From assembly GCF_030373245.1 (NCBI RefSeq), contig NZ_JAUCZF010000001.1, forward strand, positions 992,001 through 1,056,000: 64,000 nt of DNA, read 5' to 3'. Under the pieces are notes generated by a model that saw only the letters and a list, made by a program, of their open reading frames with translations, was not told where the DNA came from and ran no database searches. Source of the stretch: Hydrogenophaga sp. (GTDB lineage: Bacteria > Pseudomonadota > Gammaproteobacteria > Burkholderiales > Burkholderiaceae_C). Below are positions 24,384 to 32,599 of this stretch, piece by piece (positions within the stretch are counted from its first letter, which is position 1; each line of letters opens with the position of its first letter). Made by a program: the position numbers and the translations under genes.

Positions 24384-26071
24384 GAATGGCAGGGTGCGAC
24401 AACGTTGAGCGCATTGTCGCGTGCCTGCGTGGACACATCCATCAACCCGAGCACGGTGTGAAAAACGTTGTCGTGGGTCAGTGGTGCCGCTGCCTGCTGG
24501 CGCAGGCAGTCGGTGCTCACGCCGCTGCGCTGCTGCAGCGCAGGGGAAAGCCATCCCACCATGGGCATATGGGTTTGCTGTTCAGGCGCAAACGCATAGG
24601 GCACACCGTGCAGGTAAAGCCCGTTTTCGCCCAGTGACTCGCCGTGGTCGGACACGTAGATCATCCCGGTATCGAAGCGGCCTTCAGTGGACTGCCGCTG
24701 CAGCCATTGCAGCGACTGATCCAGGAAATGGTCGGTGTAGGCAATGGTATTGTCGTAAGCGTTGACCAGCTGCTCGGGCGCGCAGGCCGAGAGCGTGTTG
24801 CTCGTGCACTCGGGCAGGAAGGGCTTGCGATCGACCGGCGTGCGCTTGGAATAGGCAGGGCCATGACTGCCCATCTGGTGCAGCACCAGCACCACGCCTC
24901 GCGCGCGCCGCACCGGGTCGAGTGCAGCAATGCGCTCGTCCAGCCCGATGAGCAAGGCTTCATCAAAACACTCGCCGCCTTCGCACAGGCCGGGCAGGTT
25001 CAGCTCGGAAGTGCTCGCATGGGACACGCGATCACAGATGCCCTTGCAACCCGACTGGTTGTCCAGCCAGAGCACGGCGAGGCCAGCGCGCTGCAACACG
25101 TCTAGCAGGTTTTCCTGGGTTGGCGTCCTGTCGCCACCGTCTTCTCGGGAGAGCGGTGAAAAGATGCAGGGCAACGACACCTGGGTGTTGGTGCCGCAAG
25201 AGCGCACCTGGGGAAAATTGACGAGACCGTTTTGCTCCTGCCAGCGCCGCAGAGCAGGCGTGGTCTCGCGGGCATAAGCATTGAGTCCCCAGTTCTGGGC
25301 TCTGGCGGTCTCGCCCACCACCAGCATCAGCAGGGGCGGCCGGACCTGGTTGGCGTAGCTCGCGCCGAGCTTGGCGTCTTCACCGGTGGGTTGCAGGGTT
25401 CGCACCTGCTGCGGCAACTGGTCCGCGGCAACGCGGGTGGCGGCGTAGACGCTGTTGAGCGGGTTGATCATGTAGCGAACGTCTTTGTGGTTGCGCATCA
25501 GCGAAGCCAGCCCCTGATAGCTCGCCAGGCCTGCGCCCACCACCACCAGCAGGCCCACGACCACACCGATCAGGTTTCGCCCCGTCTGCGCCCACCAGGC
25601 CCGCGAGACCACCGGCCGGTGCCAGAGCCACCACAGCGGCGGCCCGGCCACCAGCAACACCGTGCCCACCAGGTGCAGCGAGACCAGGTCGCGCACCTCG
25701 CGTATGTCGGTGTGCGCCACGTTGGCCAGCATGGTCGGGTCCATCACCACGCCGTATTGCCACATGAAGTGGGTGTTGAACGCAGCCACCAGCACCAGCA
25801 GCGTGGCCGCCGGGCGGAAGATGCGCGGCCAGGCCAGCAGCGAGAGCAGGGCGGCGGTGGCCGCCACCACGATCAGGCCCAGCCCAGCCAGCAAGACCAG
25901 GCGGCGCACCAGCGTGTCCTCCAGCGCGAAGATGCGCTGCCACAGCGGCAGGTTGCCCGGCCCGGCGAGCCACAGTGCAATCAGCCAGACGGCATGCACC
26001 GGACGGCGCTCGGTGGCGCCCATGCTGGGCAATCGGGTGCTTCTGGGCACCCGCATAAAAAAGGCGGTCAT
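24380..26071 (-). CDS. eptA: Phosphoethanolamine-lipid A transferase (EptA-like)
   Basis: Inner-membrane enzyme of about 563 residues that adds phosphoethanolamine to lipid A phosphates and lowers susceptibility to cationic peptides in families where it is studied. Four to five N-terminal spans are followed by a periplasmic sulfatase-like domain: VVGETARAQNWGLNAYAR, nucleophile Thr in SCGTNTQVSLPCIFS, NQSGCKGICDRV, and the metal-binding VSDHGESLGENGLYLHG near the end. Several cysteines can form the disulfides typical of EptA. The start is uncertain: ATG at 26071 was chosen; 26104 and 26056 are alternatives without a better ribosome site. It is downstream of a PmrAB-like pair and a PmrA-like box. 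Confidence 0.9.
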   Translation of the reverse strand: MTAFFMRVPRSTRLPSMGATERRPVHAVWLIALWLAGPGNLPLWQRIFALEDTLVRRLVLLAGLGLIVVAATAALLSLLAWPRIFRPAATLLVLVAAFNTHFMWQYGVVMDPTMLANVAHTDIREVRDLVSLHLVGTVLLVAGPPLWWLWHRPVVSRAWWAQTGRNLIGVVVGLLVVVGAGLASYQGLASLMRNHKDVRYMINPLNSVYAATRVAADQLPQQVRTLQPTGEDAKLGASYANQVRPPLLMLVVGETARAQNWGLNAYARETTPALRRWQEQNGLVNFPQVRSCGTNTQVSLPCIFSPLSREDGGDRTPTQENLLDVLQRAGLAVLWLDNQSGCKGICDRVSHASTSELNLPGLCEGGECFDEALLIGLDERIAALDPVRRARGVVLVLHQMGSHGPAYSKRTPVDRKPFLPECTSNTLSACAPEQLVNAYDNTIAYTDHFLDQSLQWLQRQSTEGRFDTGMIYVSDHGESLGENGLYLHGVPYAFAPEQQTHMPMVGWLSPALQQRSGVSTDCLRQQAAAPLTHDNVFHTVLGLMDVSTQARDNALNVVAPCHS

Positions 26072-26124
26072 GGCACACGGACAGGCGCCAGAACAACCTG
26101 GCACGCCCAGTGTGGGTAACGGGT

Positions 26125-26141
26125 GTTAAACCAACCTTATG
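26125..26141. promoter_or_regulatory. PmrA-like box upstream of eptA
   Basis: GTTAAA-CCAAC-CTTATG on the plus strand, that is CATAAG-N5-TTTAAC in the sense of eptA. The TTAA-type cores are 11 bases apart, as in the PmrA consensus (Y-TTAA-K, five bases, Y-TTAA-K) known from enterobacteria. It lies in the short spacer between the kinase gene and eptA. Confidence 0.4.
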
Positions 26142-26157
26142 CCCGCGTGGCGCCGGC

Positions 26158-27534
26158 TCAGGCGGGCCAGCGCAGCGTGAAGCAGGTGGTCATGGGTGGC
26201 TGGCCGGTGGACCGCTCCAGGCGCGCACCCATCTGCTCGGCCATGCGCTCGACCAGGCGCAGGCCCAGCCCCAGCCCGCCCGCCTGGCCTTGCGCGGCGG
26301 AAACCGAAAGTGCCGGTGCGCCCGCGCGCTGGCCGTCGTCGCTCACCGACACGCCACACCCACTGCCCCGCCGCCAGACCTCGACCTCCACCTGGGTGCC
26401 AGCGGGTGTGTGGCGCAAGGCGTTGGCGATCAGGTTGCGCAAGGCCAGCTCCAGCAACATGGGTGAGACGCGCACCGCCATCGGTACCTCGGGCAGTTGC
26501 AGCGAGAGCTCGTGCCCGCTGGCGTGACCCATTGGCGCGTGAGTCGCCACGAGCTGACCGGCCACCTCGGCAATATCCACTGGGGTCAGCTCACCCGCCC
26601 CGCCCTCGTTGCGTTGTGCCCGTGCCAGATCGAGCAGTTGAGACAGGATGCGCCCAGCGCGCAAGGATTCATGCTCCAGCTGCGCCAGGCGATCGGGCGT
26701 GGGCTCGTGCTGCGCGGCGCTGGCCTGCAGACTGATCGCCGCCAGCGGCGTGCGCAACTCGTGCGCCATGTCGGATGCGAACTCGCGCTCGCGCTGGGCC
26801 TGTGCCTGCAGACTGCTGACCAGGGTGTTGATGGCGGAGACCGTGCTCACAAACTCGCGGTAGCGGTGCTCGGTGTTGAGCCGCTGGCCTGCCGAGCTGT
26901 CGAGTTCGGCGACTTCGCGCGAAAGTCGCTCCAGCGGCCGCAAGCCCCGGCGAATGGTCCACCACAGCACCAGTCCCACCAATGGCAGCAGCAAAATGGC
27001 GGGCGAGGTTACATGCTCAGCGATGTCCAGACCCAGCGCATTGCGCTCGCGCTTGTCCACCAGCACCGCCACGCGCCGCACCCGCTCGCCCTGGGATTGT
27101 TCGGTCACATAGGCGCGCCAGTCTCTCGGGCCGTTGCCGTTGGTATAGACCACATCGGTCAGGCCAGGACGGCTCAGGCGATCCAGCGCCAGGCCAGCAG
27201 CCAGCTGGTGGGTATCGGTATCGAGGGCGCCATTGGTCCAGGCCAGCACCGCCAGATCGGGGATGTATTCGTCGTCAACGCCAATGATCCCAGGCGGTGG
27301 CGTCACAACGTCTGCAGGAGCGGTCGCCAGCCACAGCTGGGCTGTGGCCACCAGCTGGCCGTCGATGAACTTGCGCGCTTCGCGAAAACCGGTCGACACC
27401 GCCACCGCCACCAGCGTGATCCACACTGCCAGCACCGCACCAAGGGTCCAGAGCCAGAGGTGACGCCAGAGTGCGGGACGCTTGACCGAATCTGGCTCGA
27501 GAGGGTGCTCAGGGTTGGGGGAGGCGGTGATCAT
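26158..27534 (-). CDS. Sensor histidine kinase, PmrB/QseC-like
   Basis: Membrane kinase of 458 residues. An N-terminal span (LWTLGAVLAVWITLVAVAVS), a periplasmic region of about 130 residues, and a second span near residues 175-195 precede HAMP and the kinase core. The H box is MAHELRTPLAAIS; the N box region is LRNLIANALRHTP and the G box is SVSDDGQRAG-like and imperfect (the expected DxGxG reads DDGQRAGAP). It starts inside the stop of its response regulator (ATGA). With the regulator, eptA and PAP2 genes it likely forms a PmrAB-type envelope stress circuit. Confidence 0.9.
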   Translation of the reverse strand: MITASPNPEHPLEPDSVKRPALWRHLWLWTLGAVLAVWITLVAVAVSTGFREARKFIDGQLVATAQLWLATAPADVVTPPPGIIGVDDEYIPDLAVLAWTNGALDTDTHQLAAGLALDRLSRPGLTDVVYTNGNGPRDWRAYVTEQSQGERVRRVAVLVDKRERNALGLDIAEHVTSPAILLLPLVGLVLWWTIRRGLRPLERLSREVAELDSSAGQRLNTEHRYREFVSTVSAINTLVSSLQAQAQREREFASDMAHELRTPLAAISLQASAAQHEPTPDRLAQLEHESLRAGRILSQLLDLARAQRNEGGAGELTPVDIAEVAGQLVATHAPMGHASGHELSLQLPEVPMAVRVSPMLLELALRNLIANALRHTPAGTQVEVEVWRRGSGCGVSVSDDGQRAGAPALSVSAAQGQAGGLGLGLRLVERMAEQMGARLERSTGQPPMTTCFTLRWPA

Positions 27535-28250
27535 GTCTTGCGCGAGCCATCGGCGACGCCTTCGGCCGGCGGCACAAAGTAGCCCACGCCACGCACGGTC
27601 TTGATCAGCGACTCGCCCAGCTTGCGCCGCAGGTGGTGCACGTGCACCTCCAGAGCGTTGCTCTCCAGCGCTTCGCCAAAACCGTAAAGCGCCGACTCCA
27701 GGCGCGACTTGGACAACACATTGGGCCGAGCCTGCAACAGCGTGAGCAGCAGCGCAAACTCCTTTCCGCCCAGCGCCACCAGCTCGCCGGCGCGGTGCAC
27801 CGTGTGGGCAGCGGGGTCAAGCACGATGTCGCCGTGCTCGATCACCGGATTGCTGCGGCCGCCGGCGCGCCGCAGCATGGCCCGCAGGCGAGCCAGCAGC
27901 TCAGTGGAGTCGAAGGGTTTGACGATGTAATCGTCGGCACCGCTGTCCAGTCCGCTGACGCGGTCGCTCACGCCATCGCGCGCTGTCATGATCAGCACCG
28001 GCATGTCCGCATGGGGCAAGCGGTCGCTCGCTTGAGTGCGCCCGTCGCCTCGCACGCGCGCCAGCAGGTCCAGGCCGTCACCGTCGGGCAGGCCCAGATC
28101 AAGCAGCATCACGTCGAACGGCTCCACACTCAGCGCCGCCCAGGCGGGCGACAGCGCGCTGCACACGTCCACGGCATAGCCTGCCTTGCGCAGCGTGGCC
28201 GCCAGGCCATTGGCAATGCCGGGATCGTCTTCCACCACCAGGGCGCGCAT
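27531..28250 (-). CDS. OmpR-family response regulator, PmrA/QseB-like
   Basis: Response regulator of 239 residues. The receiver has EDD at 7-9, phospho-acceptor Asp51 in MLLDLGLPDGDG and Lys in DDYIVKPFD; a winged-helix domain ends LRRKLGESLIKTVRGVGYF. A loop of about a dozen residues (GRTQASDRLPHAD) is longer than usual between helix 3 and sheet 4. The start at 28250 gives the canonical MRALVVEDD. It is divergent from the second PAP2 gene across 105 bases carrying a PmrA-like palindrome, so it could act on both sides. Confidence 0.92.
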   Translation of the reverse strand: MRALVVEDDPGIANGLAATLRKAGYAVDVCSALSPAWAALSVEPFDVMLLDLGLPDGDGLDLLARVRGDGRTQASDRLPHADMPVLIMTARDGVSDRVSGLDSGADDYIVKPFDSTELLARLRAMLRRAGGRSNPVIEHGDIVLDPAAHTVHRAGELVALGGKEFALLLTLLQARPNVLSKSRLESALYGFGEALESNALEVHVHHLRRKLGESLIKTVRGVGYFVPPAEGVADGSRKT

Positions 28251-28314
28251 CGGAGTCGTGTGTTGGGTTGAACCGCGTCGGCGTGACGCGCTGCACCGGA
28301 TTATCCCGCGCGGG

Positions 28315-28331
28315 GTTAAGCGCGGCTTAAC
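28315..28331. promoter_or_regulatory. PmrA-like palindromic box between regulator and PAP2 gene
   Basis: GTTAAG-CGCGG-CTTAAC, a perfect inverted repeat with TTAA cores 11 bases apart, the spacing of PmrA boxes. It lies 25 bases before the PAP2 start at 28356 and 65 bases before the divergent regulator start at 28250. It is therefore well placed for autoregulation and for control of the PAP2 gene. Confidence 0.45.
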
Positions 28332-28355
28332 GCAGCACGTGGACACTCGCGCCGC

Positions 28356-29096
28356 ATGCCCTCTGCCGCCCTCCACACGACCAACGCCTCGTCCGCTGCC
28401 TGGCGCCACCCGGTCACGCGCTGGCTGATCATGTTGCTGCTGGTCACGCTGGCCTGGGATGCCAGCGGGGGGGATCTGCCGTTGATGCAGTGGATCGGTT
28501 CACCCAGTGGGTTTTCTCTGCGCAACCAGTGGTTGCTGGTGCAGGTGTTTCACGAAGCTTGGCGCCAGTTTTTTGCAGGTCTCTTGTTGCTCATGGTCGT
28601 GTGGGCGATATGGCCAGTCCGCTGGAACCAGCAGCGTCTGGCCGCCATGGACCTGCCACGGCGCGAGCGCTGGACCGTCATCCTATTGGTCATGCTCAGC
28701 TTGCTCGCCGTCAACCTGGTCAAGCACAACAGCCTGACGAGCTGTCCCTGGGATTTGCAGGCCTTTGGGGGCGGCGCGCGTTACGTGTCCCACTGGACGC
28801 TGGGCCAGGCCGATGGCGGCTCGGGGCGCTGCTTTCCCGGTGGCCACGCGTCCAGCGCGTTCGCCTTCGTAGGCTTGTGCCTGCCCTGGCTGGCACCGCC
28901 ACGCACAGCGCATCGCGAGCCCGCCGCCGGCCTGCGCTGGCTGGCCTTTCTGGTGCTCGCTGGTCTCACCGCCGGCGCGACGCAAACCCTGCGCGGCGCC
29001 CACTTTCCCAGCCACACCCTGTGGACGCTGCTGATCTGCGGCAGCGTGTCGTGGGCCGGCTGGCTGGCGGCACGGCCCTGGATGGCGAAGACCTGA
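28356..29096 (+). CDS. Phosphatase PAP2 family membrane protein (second copy)
   Basis: Membrane phosphatase of 246 residues with about five to six spans. PAP2 motifs: KHNSLTSCPWDL (first motif), GRCFPGGHASSAFAF (second, with catalytic His), RGAHFPSHTLWTLL (third). It resembles LpxT/LpxE- or PgpB-like enzymes acting on lipid phosphates and is different in sequence from the PAP2 protein at 23808. Divergent from the PmrA-like regulator and preceded by a PmrA-like box, it is probably part of a lipid A modification regulon. Confidence 0.88.
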   Translation: MPSAALHTTNASSAAWRHPVTRWLIMLLLVTLAWDASGGDLPLMQWIGSPSGFSLRNQWLLVQVFHEAWRQFFAGLLLLMVVWAIWPVRWNQQRLAAMDLPRRERWTVILLVMLSLLAVNLVKHNSLTSCPWDLQAFGGGARYVSHWTLGQADGGSGRCFPGGHASSAFAFVGLCLPWLAPPRTAHREPAAGLRWLAFLVLAGLTAGATQTLRGAHFPSHTLWTLLICGSVSWAGWLAARPWMAKT

Positions 29097-29151
29097 GCGA
29101 CAGTGGTGCGCGGGCGCGACCCGCACAGCGGCGGAGCGAGGAGGAACAGGC

Positions 29152-29487
29152 CTACCAACCGAGGTAAACATGCAGCGGCAAGTAGACCGCCATGCCGGCG
29201 ACGATGGTGCCGAGCACGCCTCGCTGCCAGGCGAACCAGGCCAGACCGGCGACCACCGCGAACAACCGCGCGTCCTGCCAGGTGCTGACCAGCGCGCCTT
29301 GCGCCATCACGATCTCGGGAATGACCACGGCCGCGAGCGCGGCGATCGGCGCGTAGTTCAGGCCACGCTGGGCCCAGCGCGGCAATGTCCAGGGACGGCT
29401 GGAGATGAAAAACAGGCTGCGCGTGAGCACACTCACCACACCCAGCGCGAGGATGGTGATCAAGGTGCGCAGGTCCAGCTCAAACAC
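29152..29487 (-). CDS. azlD: AzlD family branched-chain amino acid transport protein
   Basis: Small inner-membrane subunit of 111 residues with four hydrophobic helices; the opening LRTLITILALGVVSVLTRSLF and the AAVVIPEIVMAQG loop are typical of AzlD. It pairs with AzlC, whose gene overlaps its start by 8 bases, to form a LIV-E type exporter for branched-chain amino acids. It converges on the PAP2 gene. Confidence 0.92.
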   Translation of the reverse strand: MFELDLRTLITILALGVVSVLTRSLFFISSRPWTLPRWAQRGLNYAPIAALAAVVIPEIVMAQGALVSTWQDARLFAVVAGLAWFAWQRGVLGTIVAGMAVYLPLHVYLGW

Positions 29488-30223
29488 CGTGGGCTCCCGA
29501 CGGGCCGCGCGGCGCTCGCACCGCTTCGATCACCAGACACACCGCCACCGCACTGGCAATCGCCACCACGATGTTGAGCTTGAGCGGCAGCGCCCAAGCC
29601 GCCACGGCCGCAGTCCCCGCCACGCCCACCGAAACCATGCGCAGACCCGTGGTGGCCATCGAGGCGAGCACCCCCACCAGCGCCAGAATGCCGGCAAAGC
29701 CCAGGCCCCAGGCGGTGGGAATGGCGTTGGACAATGCGATGCCCACCAGGCTGGCGCCCATCCAGGCCACGTAGTTGATGGCGCAGTTGCCCATCATGTA
29801 GGCCTGCTGGCTGAGCCGTTCCTGCGGCGTGGTGCCTGGTACCGGAAAGCGCCGGGTAAAGAACACATAGGTCAGGTCGACCATCACGTAGCCGCTGACC
29901 AGGCGCTGCCATCGGGGCAGGTGCATCATGTAAGGCCGCAGGTGGGCCGAGAACACCACGAAGCGCAGGTTGACACAGAACGCCGCCGCCACGATCACCC
30001 AGATCGGCGCGCCACCGATCAGCATGGGCACCGCCGCCAGTTGCGCGCTGCCGGCGAAGACGATCAGCGTCATCAACACCGCTTCCAGCACCGACAGCCC
30101 GGCCGTGACCATGGCCACGCCGGTCATCAGACCCCAGGCTGCGATGCCCATGGAGACGTTGCTCTGGTCGCGCACGCCCTCCCAGAATTCTGGCTGTTGC
30201 CTCAGCTCCTTCAGAAAAAACAT
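29480..30223 (-). CDS. azlC: AzlC family ABC-independent amino acid exporter subunit
   Basis: Inner-membrane protein of 247 residues, the large subunit of the AzlCD exporter. It shows GIAAWGLMTGVAMVTAGLS near residue 28, FAGSAQLAAVPMLIGGAPIW near 55, then NLRFVVFSAHLRPYM, the conserved family core. The ATG shares one base with the TGA of fmt (TGATG), implying translational coupling with fmt; azlD follows with an 8-base overlap. Confidence 0.93.
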   Translation of the reverse strand: MFFLKELRQQPEFWEGVRDQSNVSMGIAAWGLMTGVAMVTAGLSVLEAVLMTLIVFAGSAQLAAVPMLIGGAPIWVIVAAAFCVNLRFVVFSAHLRPYMMHLPRWQRLVSGYVMVDLTYVFFTRRFPVPGTTPQERLSQQAYMMGNCAINYVAWMGASLVGIALSNAIPTAWGLGFAGILALVGVLASMATTGLRMVSVGVAGTAAVAAWALPLKLNIVVAIASAVAVCLVIEAVRAPRGPSGAHGV

Positions 30224-31281
30224 CAGTGCGCTTCCCGGGTCACCAAGGGGTCAAACACCTGACCTGCTTCCAGGCGCTGGCCGCGCAGGAAATCGGCCGC
30301 GGGAAGGCGCTTGCCGCCCGCGCGTTGCATCTCGGTGACCACCAGCACGCCCTCTCCCGTCTGCACCCGGATGCCGTCGGCGGCGACTGCCAACACCTGG
30401 CCCGGCACACCCGCCTCGGTGGTGAGCTGTGCATGCGCTGACCAGAGCTTGACGATCTCGCCTGACAGCGTGGATTGCGCACCGGGAAACGGATCAAAAG
30501 CGCGCACGCGGCGTGCGATAACCGCAGCCGGCTGCCGCCAGTCGATCATGGCCTCGGCCTTCTCGATCTTGTGCGCATAGGTCACACCCTCGGCAGGTTG
30601 CGGTACCGGGCGCAGGCCACCGCAAGCGGCCAGCTCCAGCGCTTCGACCATGAGACGCGCACCGAGATCGGCGAGCCGGTCGTGCAGGCTGGCGGTGGTG
30701 TCGTCGGGTCGGATGGCCAACGGCTCGGCGAGCAGCATGTCGCCGGTATCGAGACCGGCATCCATCTGCATGATGGTCACGCCGGTCTGCGCGTCACCCG
30801 CTTCGATGGCGCGGTGGATGGGCGCCGCTCCTCGCCAGCGCGGCAGCAGGGAAGCGTGGATGTTGAAACAACCCAGCCTTCTCGCCCCCACGTTTCCCGC
30901 TTCGCGTGGTGCGCTGCCCCCCACGGGGGCTTGTGCACCTTGGGTCGGCCCGGCGGTGCCCATGGCATCCAGCACCCACTGCGGCAGGATCAGACCGTAG
31001 GCGGCCACCACCATGGCGTCAGCGCGTGCCGCAGCGATGGCGTCGCGTGCCTGCGCCGCGTCGTCGGGATATTTGCCATCGAGGCGCAGACTGCGCGGCT
31101 GCGCGACCGACAAGCCGTGTTCCAGCGCGAACTGTTTCACCGGCGAGGCCTGCAGCTTCATGCCGCGTCCAGCGGGCCGGTCGGGTTGCGTCAGCACCAG
31201 CACCACCTCAAACCCGGCGGCGTGCAAGCGCGCCAGGGCCGTGCGCGCAAAAGCCGGGGTACCGGCAAACAGGATTCTCAT
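30223..31281 (-). CDS. fmt: Methionyl-tRNA formyltransferase with an in-frame insertion
   Basis: It formylates initiator methionyl-tRNA using 10-formyl-tetrahydrofolate. Of 352 residues, about 30 more than usual. Conserved: [16 protein letters not shown], the catalytic core [20 protein letters not shown] (Asn, His), and LDTGDML. Between [13 protein letters not shown] and [10 protein letters not shown], where the family normally has only a few residues, there are about 29 extra (106-134: Gly/Ala/Pro-rich, e.g. [18 protein letters not shown]). The DNA here (30880-30966) is a copy of the dispersed GC-rich repeat. The frame is kept, so the enzyme may still work. def, two genes upstream, acts next in the pathway. 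Confidence 0.94.
   Translation of the reverse strand: MRILFAGTPAFARTALARLHAAGFEVVLVLTQPDRPAGRGMKLQASPVKQFALEHGLSVAQPRSLRLDGKYPDDAAQARDAIAAARADAMVVAAYGLILPQWVLDAMGTAGPTQGAQAPVGGSAPREAGNVGARRLGCFNIHASLLPRWRGAAPIHRAIEAGDAQTGVTIMQMDAGLDTGDMLLAEPLAIRPDDTTASLHDRLADLGARLMVEALELAACGGLRPVPQPAEGVTYAHKIEKAEAMIDWRQPAAVIARRVRAFDPFPGAQSTLSGEIVKLWSAHAQLTTEAGVPGQVLAVAADGIRVQTGEGVLVVTEMQRAGGKRLPAADFLRGQRLEAGQVFDPLVTREAH
30880..30966 (+). repeat. Dispersed GC-rich repeat, copy 2, inserted inside fmt
   Basis: Shares with copy 4 (50119-50195) the blocks GCCCCCACG, CGCTGCCCCCC, a GGG-GCT segment, TTGGG-CGGCCCGGCG in the same order and spacing. It lies on the strand opposite to fmt and adds about 29 codons to it without a stop. 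Confidence 0.6.
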
Positions 31282-31313
31282 GGGAATGGGGAAAGTAAGC
31301 GGGCAGAGACGAC

Positions 31314-31808
31314 TCAGCGCGCCATGTCAAACACATCGTCGGGCAGAGGCTCGTCGCTGAAGCTCACGCGCCGAACCAAGCCGGCGGCGTCCAGGTACAG
31401 GTGCACAAAACGTGGTGTGCTCATTTCCCGTAATCGGTAGGTCCAGAGCACGCCATCAAAACTCGCCACCCGCTCGACGATGGCTGGGCGGCCCAGGTTC
31501 AGCAAAGCGTCTTGCTGCGTCCACTGGTCGAGCGGGATGCGCTCCAGCCAGGCACTCTCCATCACCTGTTCGGTCTGGCGCAGGCGACCGCCAGCGTCGA
31601 GATCGAGGTTGTAGACCTGCTGACCAGCGGGCTGGCGCGAGTACTGCAAACGCGTGCCATCGGCCAGCGCGTACACCCCCGTCGGGCTGCCGAGCCGTTG
31701 TTCGATTTCGCTGCGCGTGGCGCCCAGTGGCACGCGCTCAGGCATGAGGGCACAGCCCGCCAGCAGCGCGATGAGACCCAGACCTAGGGCACGCGCCGTC
31801 CAGTTCAT
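31314..31808 (-). CDS. Putative lipoprotein (SmpA/BamE-like arrangement)
   Basis: Lipoprotein of 164 residues with signal [19 protein letters not shown], the lipobox LLAGC at Cys19. The mature protein begins with a motif [21 protein letters not shown] that resembles the two-helix start of SmpA/BamE-type small outer-membrane lipoproteins and is followed by beta-rich residues; the identity is not certain. It overlaps the def stop (ATGA) and lies 32 bases before fmt, so it is in the def-fmt transcript. Its function is unknown. Confidence 0.75.
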   Translation of the reverse strand: MNWTARALGLGLIALLAGCALMPERVPLGATRSEIEQRLGSPTGVYALADGTRLQYSRQPAGQQVYNLDLDAGGRLRQTEQVMESAWLERIPLDQWTQQDALLNLGRPAIVERVASFDGVLWTYRLREMSTPRFVHLYLDAAGLVRRVSFSDEPLPDDVFDMAR

Positions 31809-32329
31809 CAGCCCCGCTCCGCCTCGCGCTGTGCCTTGAGCAGCTTGCTCTTGATGCGGTTGCGTTTGAGCAGAGACAGGTATTCCACAAACACCTTGCC
31901 CATCAGGTGGTCCATTTCGTGCTGGATGCAAACCGCGAGCATGCCCTCGGCCTCAATGACACGCTCAGCGCCGTTGGCATCAAGTGCACGCACGCGAATC
32001 GCCACCGATCGCTCGACGCCGTCGTAAATGCCGGGCACCGAGAGACAGCCCTCTTCGCCTTTGCGGGTTTCTTCGCTGGCCCACTCGATCTGCGGGTTGA
32101 TCAGCACCTGCGGCTGGTCGCGTTCTTCGCTCACATCGATGACGATGAGGCGCTCGTGCACATCGACCTGTGTCGCGGCCAGGCCGATGCCATTGGCCTC
32201 GTACATGGTGGCGAACATGCGGTCGGCCAGATCGCGGATGCGCGCATCGACCGCCGCCACCGGACGGGCAACGGTGTGAAGGCGGGGATCCGGATAACAA
32301 AGGATGGGTAACGGCTCGGCGGAGGTCAT
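31808..32329 (-). CDS. def: Peptide deformylase
   Basis: Metalloenzyme removing the formyl group from nascent proteins. Its 173 residues contain all three motifs: GIGLAATQ (about 46-53), EEGCLSVPG (metal-binding Cys) and [12 protein letters not shown] (His pair with catalytic Glu). It is the first gene of a minus-strand run with the lipoprotein, fmt, azlC and azlD, and is divergent from the LysM gene. Confidence 0.97.
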   Translation of the reverse strand: MTSAEPLPILCYPDPRLHTVARPVAAVDARIRDLADRMFATMYEANGIGLAATQVDVHERLIVIDVSEERDQPQVLINPQIEWASEETRKGEEGCLSVPGIYDGVERSVAIRVRALDANGAERVIEAEGMLAVCIQHEMDHLMGKVFVEYLSLLKRNRIKSKLLKAQREAERG

Positions 32330-32599
32330 GCGATCGGGTCAAACGGCGCTCCAAACCGCTCGTCGGTGACGGGCGGTGCGGTGGCGGTGCTCTCGGGGGA
32401 AGAGGGTGGTGAATTTGTCGCTATTTTCGCCAATTTTCGTCGGCTGCGTGGCTACGCTCATCCATAAACATTGCCTAATCAAAGGCTTGGGCGCAGAATC
32501 AAATGCGCTTTGTCAAGACCAAAATGCGGCTGCTTCTTCGCTGTCAGGCCCCGTGCCGGCGCAACGTCTGAGCGGCCGCGCATGCCCCAGGGCCCACAC
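32330..32599. promoter_or_regulatory. Divergent promoter region between def and the LysM gene
   Basis: 270 bases, richer in A/T than the flanking genes from about 32408 to 32490 (for example TTTTCGCCAATTTTCG and CATAAACATTGCCTAATC), which is typical of a promoter zone here. No -35/-10 pair can be called with confidence for either gene. Confidence 0.4.
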
